NCBI GenBank assembly: GCA_035702845.1
Contig: DASSZK010000425.1
Span: 1-9,885 of the forward strand
Direction: 5' to 3'
Length of the DNA stretch: 9,885 nt
Origin: JAJZMF01 sp035702845
Lineage (GTDB): Bacteria > Actinomycetota > Acidimicrobiia > Acidimicrobiales > Palsa-688
Position numbers and translations under genes: made by a program
Part shown: in pieces, positions 1 through 5,484 of the stretch
How positions within the stretch are numbered: position 1 is the first letter of the stretch
How the letters are laid out: each line of letters begins with the position of its first letter
The notes under the pieces: generated by a model
Seen by the model: only the letters and a program-made list of their open reading frames with translations
The model's database searches: none
Told to the model about the DNA's origin: nothing

Positions 1-219
1 GATGATGGCACCGGTGGACGTACCCGCCACAACGTCGAACAGCTCGCAGATGCGCCGGCCGGTCCGGCGCTCGATGTCCGCCAAGACGATGGCGGGCACC
101 AGGCCACGCACCCCTCCACCGTCTATGGACAGGACACGCACGGGTCGCTGGGGGCTGTCGCCATGTGCTTGCCGCAGAAGTGCCCCTTGCTGGGGTTCCG
201 GTAGCGCCGTCAGCTTCAT
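1..219 (-). CDS. Patatin-like phospholipase, N-terminal part (runs off the left edge)
   Basis: This is the first 73 codons of a minus-strand gene that leaves the window exactly at a codon boundary. Translation from the ATG at 219 gives a short hydrophilic leader, then RPVRVLSIDGGGVRGLVPAI, followed by ADIERRTGRRICELFDVVAG and TSTGAII. DGGGVRG at residues 33-39 is the oxyanion-hole motif of the patatin family, and GTSTG at 66-70 is its G-x-S-x-G nucleophile elbow with Ser68. The family uses a Ser-Asp dyad to hydrolyse acyl esters of phospholipids and other lipids; the Asp would lie beyond the edge. No signal peptide is seen, so the protein is probably cytosolic or peripheral at the membrane. 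A GAGG lies only 3 nt before the ATG. The plus-strand open frame over the same bases is a shadow. Family is certain from the two motifs; substrate is unknown. Some patatins are effectors of antiviral CBASS systems, but no CD-NTase is visible here. Confidence 0.93.
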   Translation of the reverse strand, partial: MKLTALPEPQQGALLRQAHGDSPQRPVRVLSIDGGGVRGLVPAIVLADIERRTGRRICELFDVVAGTSTGAII

Positions 220-254
220 GTTCCTCACGCCGGTCCAAAAATAATCGACGATCC

Positions 255-268
255 GTGCCGGCCGGCAC
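255..268. promoter_or_regulatory. Perfect 14-bp palindrome in a divergent intergenic region
   Basis: GTGCCGGCCGGCAC is a perfect palindrome with two 7-bp arms. It sits 36 bp upstream of the patatin start (219, minus strand) and 189 bp upstream of the NlpC/P60 start (457, plus strand). Position and symmetry suit an operator for a dimeric regulator. The minus-strand A/T-rich stretch at about 238-246, between the palindrome and the patatin start, could hold a -10 element. Operator function is inference; GC-rich palindromes also arise by chance in such genomes. Confidence 0.4.
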
Positions 269-352
269 AGGGAGTAAGGGAAGTGCGGGGACGTGAGGGT
301 AGTGACAGTTGAGGCTGGTGTTGTTACAGTGATTGAAGTTCGTTCCATACGA

Positions 353-377
353 GTTCCCACAACGAAGGGTGGGCAAC
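353..377 (+). other. Hairpin in the probable leader of the NlpC/P60 gene
   Basis: CCCAC (356-360) pairs with GTGGG (369-373), extended by GTT (353-355) and AAC (375-377) with one bulged C at 374. The loop is AACGAAGG. It lies about 80 nt before the start codon. I compared the leader by eye with the c-di-AMP (ydaO) riboswitch, which often controls cell-wall hydrolase genes in actinobacteria, and could not find its conserved blocks. The function is unknown and the structure could be incidental. Confidence 0.25.
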
Positions 378-456
378 TATCCCCTTCTACGGCTTCGGTC
401 CACGACGCAGACGGGCACGCCTTACACGGAGCCCCGTCCGAGCCGATAGAGCGAAC

Positions 457-2100
457 ATGGGCGCGCCTGGCCGGGCGTGCAAGACGCTCCTTGGCCTCGT
501 CTTGTCCGCCGGTCTTGCGCTTTCTCTCGGTGGCGCTCCTGCCGTTGCGGGGACGCCGGCTGCAACCAGCGCTGCCCAGATGGCAAAGCGCGCCGGCGGT
601 ACCGGGCCCTCGGGGTCGGCCCGCGCCGCTCTGCGCCGTGACGAGGCTCTCGCCGAGGCGTTGAGCGCGCAGGTCCAGCAGCAAGGCGTCGCCCTGGCCA
701 AGTTGGCCGAGCAGGCCGACCAAGAGGCCGTCACCTCGGCGCAGCTGGCGGGCGAAGCTCGTCGCGCTCGCGTGATGTCTCAAGGCGCAGGCTCCTCCTT
801 GCAGGCGGCGAAGGCGGAGCTGATTTCTCAGGCCCTGACTGCCTACACCGACGGCGCCAGCGCGCCTGGCGGGCTGAGCGCAGCCAGCACCGCATCGCTC
901 GTGGAACCGACCTACGCCCAGACGGTGATCGACCGCCAGCATGCAGCGCTCGTCGAGTACCAGCAGGCACTGCACAACGATCGGGTCGACTTGGCAACGT
1001 TGCACCAGCGGCTGACCCAGCTTGCGGCCGCCCGGGCCCAGTTGGCCTCGGCGCGCCAAGCCGCGGCGGCCGAACAAGCAGCACTGGCGCGCTCACTGTC
1101 CCAGGTCAAGGGGCGCGTCGCGCTTGACTTCCAGCGGATCCAGGCTCAGCAGGCGGCGGCTCAACAAGCTGAAGAACAAGCGATGCTGGCCAGCAGCCAT
1201 CAACTGCCGCCCGGCGTGACCGATGTCGCCAGCCGGAGCGGCTTGGCCACAGCGGCTCAGCACGTTCGCCTGGCCGCGAGCGCGAAGGGGGGCCCGACCA
1301 CGACCGGCACGACTACCACAACTGGGCCGACCACGACGGGCACGACAAGCACAACGAGTACGTCCACGACCACGGCCCCCGTGCCCGTCGGCACGCCGTC
1401 TCCGGAGACGACACAGGCCCCGACGACACAGGCCCCGACGACACAGGCCCCGACGACGACGGCCACCGTCACCTCCGGCACCTCCCCCAGCACCACCGCG
1501 GGACCAGGGGTTTCAGCCCCTGCATCCACAACTACTTCTGGACAGCCTGTGCCAAGCACGCCGGGGACGACCACGTCGACGACTGCTACAACGTCGGGCC
1601 CCGGGACGTCGGCCACGACGACATCGGGAACCGGCTCCGGGACGGGGCCCGGGGACAGCGTGCCCGGCGCTCCATCGGCCACTGGTGTACCTGGTACAAC
1701 CACCACAGTCGTCGCCGGGCCAGTCCCCAACACTGCGGCCGCGGGCTCCCAGGTGGCCCTGACCTTTGCCCGGGCTCAGCTGGGCAAGCCTTACGAATGG
1801 GGCGGAGCAGGCCCGCAGAGCTATGACTGTTCCGGTCTCGTGATGATGGCCTGGGGAAAAGCCGGGGTCAGCCTGCCGCACTCCGCTCAGTTCCAGTACG
1901 ACATGACCGAGCGAGTGCCTATCGCCGACCTCCTACCTGGCGACCTCATCTTTTTCGGCACACCGAAGGACGTTTACCACGTCGGCATCTACATAGGTGG
2001 TGGCCAGATGATCGACGCCCCCGAGACCGGTGAAGATGTGAAAATCCAGAGCATCTTCGAACTGCAATTGCTCGGCGGCGGCCGGGTCAAAACAGGATGA
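457..2100 (+). CDS. Secreted NlpC/P60 peptidoglycan endopeptidase with coiled coil and Thr-rich linker (RipA-like layout)
   Basis: 547 aa. Residues 1-31 form a signal peptide (basic start, hydrophobic core, AVA before the cut). Residues about 50-240 are Ala/Gln/Glu-rich helices, probably coiled coil, as in the N-terminal regions of RipA/PcsB-type wall hydrolases. Residues about 280-427 are a Thr/Pro/Gly/Ser linker, including three identical TTQAP units. Residues about 431-547 are an NlpC/P60 domain with Cys458 in YDCSGLV, His508 in YHVGIYIGGG, and Asp520 twelve residues after the His, where RipA has its third catalytic residue. Family enzymes cleave D-Glu/mDAP-type stem-peptide bonds during daughter-cell separation and wall turnover. 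The coiled coil would keep the enzyme inactive or recruit it, and the linker would span the wall; both roles are inferred. The ATG at 457 gives a clean signal peptide, but only a weak purine run (GATAGAG) precedes it. The gene is divergent from the patatin gene and converges on the ArsB-like gene with 64 bp between them. Confidence 0.92.
   Translation: MGAPGRACKTLLGLVLSAGLALSLGGAPAVAGTPAATSAAQMAKRAGGTGPSGSARAALRRDEALAEALSAQVQQQGVALAKLAEQADQEAVTSAQLAGEARRARVMSQGAGSSLQAAKAELISQALTAYTDGASAPGGLSAASTASLVEPTYAQTVIDRQHAALVEYQQALHNDRVDLATLHQRLTQLAAARAQLASARQAAAAEQAALARSLSQVKGRVALDFQRIQAQQAAAQQAEEQAMLASSHQLPPGVTDVASRSGLATAAQHVRLAASAKGGPTTTGTTTTTGPTTTGTTSTTSTSTTTAPVPVGTPSPETTQAPTTQAPTTQAPTTTATVTSGTSPSTTAGPGVSAPASTTTSGQPVPSTPGTTTSTTATTSGPGTSATTTSGTGSGTGPGDSVPGAPSATGVPGTTTTVVAGPVPNTAAAGSQVALTFARAQLGKPYEWGGAGPQSYDCSGLVMMAWGKAGVSLPHSAQFQYDMTERVPIADLLPGDLIFFGTPKDVYHVGIYIGGGQMIDAPETGEDVKIQSIFELQLLGGGRVKTG
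1408..1452 (+). repeat. Three exact 15-bp tandem repeats in the Thr linker
   Basis: The unit ACGACACAGGCCCCG occurs three times in direct succession (1408-1422, 1423-1437, 1438-1452) with no mismatch and encodes TTQAP from residue 318. Identical codons in each copy point to recent slippage expansion, so the linker length may vary between strains. Confidence 0.9.
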
Positions 2101-2164
2101 GCGGCCGCGGCACATCGAGCCTCGCCAGCGGGCCTGAGTCACGCGGACCATCTCGGCCGTAGGG

Positions 2165-3502
2165 TTAATACAGCCCTAGAGCCCGCAGGCAGAGCGACAC
2201 GCCGAGTGCTCCGGCCGCAGCAGGAAGTCCGGCAACGACACCGAAACGGGTGAAGTCGCGAGGTGAGACGCCGACGTTCAGCCTCCGCAGTGCTGACATC
2301 CAAAGAAGGCTCGCCAGCGACCCGGTCACCAGGACGACAGGGCCCATGTTGACCCCGAGCAGGACCGCCCACAACGCCGGCACAGGGTGATGGCCGATCT
2401 TTGGGAGAGCGACCAAGAGCGCCGGGAGGTTGTTGACCACGTTGGCCCCGATGGCGGCCACGCCGGTATCGCGAGCCAGGTCGGCGACCGAGCCCCCCCG
2501 GAACAGCGCGCCTGTTGGCAGGTGTGCGGCAACTGCGGTAGCGAGTATGCCGAGGGCGAAAACCATTACCGCTGTGCCCACCGGTACCGATCCCCAGGGC
2601 GCAGCCCGGCGCAGGGAGCCGGCGGAATTGACCGGGTCACCGCAGCTGTCCGGGTTACTGGGTTGAACGGAGGGGCTGGCAACTGACCGGCGCCAAGCAA
2701 GCGCCAAGAGCACTGCGTCAGCCATGAGCGCCACCGCCCAGGGCGAGATGCCCGCGAACGGCCCAGCGACGAAACCGATGAGTACGCAGACGACGATGGG
2801 CGTGCCTACCCGGAGCGCCCGGCGGTCATCGTCCAGGCTCCCCGCCGCTGGGGTGGCCGTTGCTCGCGCGCTCGCCGGGACGGTACTGCTGGGCGGCCCC
2901 TCCGTACTGGCAACCAACCGGCCGACAAAAAACGCCCTGTAAAAGTACCACCCGATCACGCAGGCGGCGAGTGAAGGCAGGGCCAGATGGGACACGAACT
3001 GGGTGGTCGTGGCCCCCGCCCAGGAAACGGCGATCAGGTTGGTGAGGTTCGACACGGGAAGGGCCGACGATGCCAGGCAGGCCAACAGGACGGGCTGGGC
3101 AGCAAGTACCAGCGGGTCCCAACCTCTCTGCCGGGCTATGCGGATATATAGCGGCGTCAACAGGACGACGCCCGCGTCCAGGTTTAAGACCGTTGTCACG
3201 ACTGCGGCAAGGGCCCACAGGGACCCGGGCCCACCACCGCGCGCCGTGATGCGAGACGCCACGGCTTTGAAGAACCCGAGCTCGTCGAGCATCACCGCCA
3301 GGGGGACGGCCGCCAGCAAAAAGGCCACAGGCTGGACCAGCGGGTGCAAGGCCGACCCCGAGCTGGAACCTGTCGTGATGCCACCGATGAGGGCTACCAG
3401 CGAGCACAGGACCGGGACCCCCCACTGTGGCACCCGCCGCGGCGGGCGGATAGCTGCGGCCACTGCCAGCAGCATCAGCGCGATCGAACCCCACCGGTCC
3501 AC
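2165..3502 (-). CDS. ArsB-like transporter (ion transporter superfamily)
   Basis: 445 aa, strongly hydrophobic, about 11-12 membrane segments in two halves joined by a polar loop (residues about 198-232). Each half carries the re-entrant hairpin signature of the ArsB/SLC13 fold: SNLTNLI at 151-157 and NVVNNLPALL at 354-363. The run from 376 to 407, with GVNMGP and GSLASLLWMSALRR, closely follows the conserved end of ArsB (GxxLGPxxxxxGSLATLLW). NLDAGVVLLTPL at 107-118 matches the first-half counterpart. Family members export arsenite/antimonite or move other anions or Na+/H+. No arsR, arsC or arsA lies in the window, so the substrate is open. The GTG start at 3502 has a possible AGAGGA site about 13 nt upstream, which is rather distant. 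It lies 62 bp downstream of the DMT gene on the same strand and may be co-transcribed with it. Confidence 0.82.
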   Translation of the reverse strand: MDRWGSIALMLLAVAAAIRPPRRVPQWGVPVLCSLVALIGGITTGSSSGSALHPLVQPVAFLLAAVPLAVMLDELGFFKAVASRITARGGGPGSLWALAAVVTTVLNLDAGVVLLTPLYIRIARQRGWDPLVLAAQPVLLACLASSALPVSNLTNLIAVSWAGATTTQFVSHLALPSLAACVIGWYFYRAFFVGRLVASTEGPPSSTVPASARATATPAAGSLDDDRRALRVGTPIVVCVLIGFVAGPFAGISPWAVALMADAVLLALAWRRSVASPSVQPSNPDSCGDPVNSAGSLRRAAPWGSVPVGTAVMVFALGILATAVAAHLPTGALFRGGSVADLARDTGVAAIGANVVNNLPALLVALPKIGHHPVPALWAVLLGVNMGPVVLVTGSLASLLWMSALRRLNVGVSPRDFTRFGVVAGLPAAAGALGVSLCLRALGLY

Positions 3503-3564
3503 GGTGAGCTAACCGTCCTCTTACGTAGCCCCCGCCGGCAGCGACGGGGCGACCCTGGCGGGTC

Positions 3565-4449
3565 TCAAGTAAACGAACCGACGGCCGCCGCCGGCTCGTT
3601 GCGGTCCTGGGCGGAGTTCACCGCCTCGGTGTGGGCGAGCAAGAATATCCCAACGACGATGCCGGCCAACGAGATGACCTCCAGGCCGCTCCAGATGACC
3701 CCGGAGCGAATGCTTTCGCCGAAGAGCAAGGCCCCGATGACGACGCTGACAACTGGGTCTGTCGCCGTCAAGGTCGGGAGCGAGGCATCAAGGGGACCGG
3801 CCTGGAAGGCGCTCTGTGCCAGCACCATGCCGGCCACGCCCCCGAAAGCCAGCACGTAAGGCTGCCAGTTCGAGAACAAGTGGCCGACGCCATGCGACAG
3901 CAGATGTGCACACGTCTTGGTCAAGGCAGCGCAGGTCCCGTAGATAACCCCTGCGCCCGTCCCGTAGGCCATCGCCTTCCACCTGGGGCTGCTCCCGAAA
4001 CCGCCGAATGCGAGGACCGTGGCGGCGATGGCTGCCGAGCACAACAGCAGGGCCCAGTAGACGGGCCGGACGTCTGCGTGGCCGTTGGTGGGGTCGCTGA
4101 CCGAGAGGAAGACAGCCAACGCGGTCGTGGTGAGGAGCGCACCGCCCCACCCCCATCTACCCATGCGGTAGGGCGTGAAGCGCGCCTTGATCGGCAACGC
4201 GAACAGAAGACCCACGACCAGCAAGGGCTGGACAACGACCAGGGAGCCGGTGGAGAGGGCGATGAACTGCCAGACGTAGCCGGCCATGTCGCAGCCCAAT
4301 CCGGCCAACCACCTGGGCCTGATGGCTAGACGGGCTAGCAGGCTCGGACGTAGCTCTTTTTCGGGTGGCTGACGCTCGGCCTCCCATTGCTGGAGGACGG
4401 ACGCGAGCGAATAGAAAAGGGCTGCCAACAGGGCGGCAAACACTGCCAC
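3565..4449 (-). CDS. DMT-superfamily permease (EamA/NIPA-like)
   Basis: 294 aa with about nine or ten predicted membrane segments. The N-terminal segment is followed by a polar loop, then GYVWQFIALSTGSLVVVQPL and LLVVGLLFALP (residues about 57-87), the pattern of the NIPA-like branch of the drug/metabolite transporters. In the second half, LPTLTATDPVVSVVIGALLF followed by GE is the usual DMT helix that ends in a conserved Glu. The C-terminus is a short hydrophilic tail. Eukaryotic NIPA proteins transport Mg2+, but bacterial relatives have varied or unknown substrates, so none is assigned. The start is the GTG at 4449, which gives a hydrophobic N-terminus; no clear ribosome binding site is seen, so the message may be leaderless or weakly translated. 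The ArsB-like gene follows 62 bp downstream on the same strand. Upstream, 150 bp separate it from the divergent tRNA-Leu gene. Confidence 0.85.
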   Translation of the reverse strand: MAVFAALLAALFYSLASVLQQWEAERQPPEKELRPSLLARLAIRPRWLAGLGCDMAGYVWQFIALSTGSLVVVQPLLVVGLLFALPIKARFTPYRMGRWGWGGALLTTTALAVFLSVSDPTNGHADVRPVYWALLLCSAAIAATVLAFGGFGSSPRWKAMAYGTGAGVIYGTCAALTKTCAHLLSHGVGHLFSNWQPYVLAFGGVAGMVLAQSAFQAGPLDASLPTLTATDPVVSVVIGALLFGESIRSGVIWSGLEVISLAGIVVGIFLLAHTEAVNSAQDRNEPAAAVGSFT

Positions 4450-4579
4450 GGAGCAAAGCTACCAGCGCTCCCGCGCGTCAGGGCCCGGGCACCGCTCCCG
4501 GCTCCCCGCCCGCAGTGGCCTGGCGGCACGGCCTAGGGCGCTCCGGCCCTGCATGGCCCGCCGCTCCCGCAGAGCCACC

Positions 4580-4585
4580 TAGACT
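4580..4585 (+). promoter_or_regulatory. Possible -10 element of the tRNA-Leu promoter
   Basis: TAGACT fits the TANNNT actinobacterial -10 pattern and ends 14 nt before the mature tRNA 5' end. No convincing -35 is visible about 17 bp further upstream. The rest of the 150-bp gap between the DMT gene and the tRNA is GC-rich and shows nothing else I can support. Confidence 0.35.
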
Positions 4586-4599
4586 CAGGCCCGACTGCC

Positions 4600-4681
4600 G
4601 GGCGCGTGGTGAAACCGGTAGACACAGCGGGCTTAAACCCTGCCGCCTCAGTGCATGAGGGTTCAAATCCCTCCGCGCCCA
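4600..4681 (+). tRNA. tRNA-Leu (anticodon UAA)
   Basis: A complete cloverleaf can be drawn. The acceptor stem is GGGCGCG (4600-4606) with CGCGCCC (4674-4680) and discriminator A4681. The D stem is GTG/CAC (4609-4611, 4623-4625). The anticodon stem is GCGGG/CCTGC around loop CTTAAAC, placing anticodon TAA at 4634-4636. The T arm is GAGGG-TTCAAAT-CCCTC (4657-4673). The 13-nt variable region (4644-4656) and discriminator A are typical of class II leucine tRNAs. It reads UUA (and UUG by wobble), codons that are rare in high-GC genomes. The 3' CCA is not encoded (CCC follows the discriminator), so a CCA-adding enzyme must supply it. Confidence 0.96.
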
Positions 4682-4686
4682 CCCTG

Positions 4687-4693
4687 TTTTTTT
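4687..4693 (+). terminator. T-tract after tRNA-Leu, probable terminator
   Basis: Seven T residues lie 5 nt after the discriminator base of the tRNA. No separate hairpin precedes them; the acceptor/T-arm structure of the transcript could serve instead. This is one of very few T runs in the window, so termination of the tRNA transcript is the likely role. Confidence 0.6.
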
Positions 4694-4720
4694 CTAGGGC
4701 GGCCACCCAGGGCCGTAGTC

Positions 4721-4739
4721 GTCAGGGCGTCCCCCTGAC
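4721..4739 (-). terminator. Hairpin overlapping the sortase stop codon
   Basis: GTCAGGG (4721-4727) and CCCTGAC (4733-4739) form a perfect 7-bp stem with a 5-nt loop. The hairpin covers the last codons and the stop of the sortase gene, where it converges with the tRNA gene. There is no adjacent T-tract on the minus strand, so if it terminates transcription it does so as a T-less or Rho-assisted site. Confidence 0.4.
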
Positions 4740-5483
4740 CAGCCGAGCGGTGACCACGACCGCAGATGTGTATTCGTGTGCCCGCCAGTTGAACGAGCCG
4801 CCGCACGTCACGAGGCGCAGCGTTGGAGGGCCAGACCGGGCATATATGTAGGCGTCGGGGAACGCTTGATCTGCGTAGAGCAGGTCGGAGGTGACCACCC
4901 AATGCGTGACCGAACCGTCGGCCAGAGCAACGTCGACACGGTCGCCAGGACCGAGTTTGCCCAGCTTGAAGAAAACGCCGAGGTGGCCTGCGCCGATGGC
5001 GGAGTCGACATGGCCGAGGATGACAGCCGAGCCACCCTCACCGGGCGTCGGCCCTTGGTCATACCACCAGGGGAGTGACCAAGTCGGGCCCGACAGTGGT
5101 GCGTCGTCGATGGTCCTGTCGGGGTTGAGCCCGCGAGGCGGCCCTAACTGGCTGGAGATGTCCAGCGAAGGGACGGTGATCCTCACCGGCGCTGATGGCT
5201 TAGTGATGAATGCCAAAGCCTTGGGACGCTCACTGGTCATAGCCGGCCCAGGAAGCGTCCGCCCACGGCCCCGTACGCTCAGGGCTGCACGGGCAGCCGG
5301 CTGAGGGGCGGCGTCGTGCAGCACCAACTCTCCGCGTCCTTTGGCGGTACCGCGAGAGCCGCTTATCGGCCGAGGTTTGGCGGAGGGTATCGGGGGGTGC
5401 AGGACAGGGTGAGCTATCGTCCCGTACCCACAAAGGGCGAGCCCTACTGCCAAGACGGCGGCGGCTGGGACTGCCACACGCAC
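4722..5483 (-). CDS. Class F sortase
   Basis: 253 aa from the GTG at 5483. Residues 3-22 form an N-terminal membrane anchor, followed by a low-complexity spacer to about residue 90 and then the catalytic beta-barrel. His158 lies in VILGHVDS, Cys227 in RLVTCGG, and Arg234 follows in FNWRAHEY; this His-Cys-Arg set and the GHVDS...GAGHLGVFFKLGKLGPGD block are typical of actinobacterial class F sortases. The enzyme sits outside the membrane and joins proteins bearing a C-terminal sorting signal to peptidoglycan precursors by transpeptidation. The gene begins 1 nt after the stop codon of the wall-anchored protein gene, with GAGG 8 nt before the GTG, so the two are probably translationally coupled and the neighbour is the obvious substrate. 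A second GTG at 5477 is possible. Longer frames reaching 5618 would overlap the neighbour's sorting signal and lack a membrane-anchor start. Confidence 0.9.
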   Translation of the reverse strand: MRVAVPAAAVLAVGLALCGYGTIAHPVLHPPIPSAKPRPISGSRGTAKGRGELVLHDAAPQPAARAALSVRGRGRTLPGPAMTSERPKALAFITKPSAPVRITVPSLDISSQLGPPRGLNPDRTIDDAPLSGPTWSLPWWYDQGPTPGEGGSAVILGHVDSAIGAGHLGVFFKLGKLGPGDRVDVALADGSVTHWVVTSDLLYADQAFPDAYIYARSGPPTLRLVTCGGSFNWRAHEYTSAVVVTARLVRGTP

Positions 5484-5484
5484 G

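Noticed and set aside
2..244. 80-aa open frame on the plus strand at the left edge
   Set aside because: It is antisense to the patatin gene, whose DGGGxRG and GTSTG motifs decide the coding strand.
220..456. c-di-AMP or cobalamin riboswitch before the NlpC/P60 gene
   Set aside because: The conserved sequence blocks of either class could not be found by eye; only a small hairpin is visible.
457..734. Overlapping Arg/Pro-rich open frames around the start of the NlpC/P60 gene
   Set aside because: They are high-GC shadow frames of the signal peptide and coiled-coil codons with no recognisable protein features.
1257..1733. 158-aa Val/Pro-rich open frame on the minus strand
   Set aside because: It is the antisense of the Thr-rich linker of the NlpC/P60 gene: ACC/ACG/ACA codons read backwards as Val/Gly codons with no stops. 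There is no domain and no ribosome binding site.
2078..2108. Possible terminator after the NlpC/P60 gene
   Set aside because: GCGGCCG and CGGCCGC can pair, but the loop is 17 nt, the stem begins inside the coding region and no T-tract follows.
3531..3562. Inverted CCCGCC/GGCGGG between the two transporter genes
   Set aside because: It is a 6-bp stem with a 20-nt loop, which is too weak to call a terminator in GC-rich DNA.
4600..4721. tRNA-Leu as an integration site for a mobile element
   Set aside because: There is no integrase gene and I saw no second copy of the tRNA 3' end in the window.
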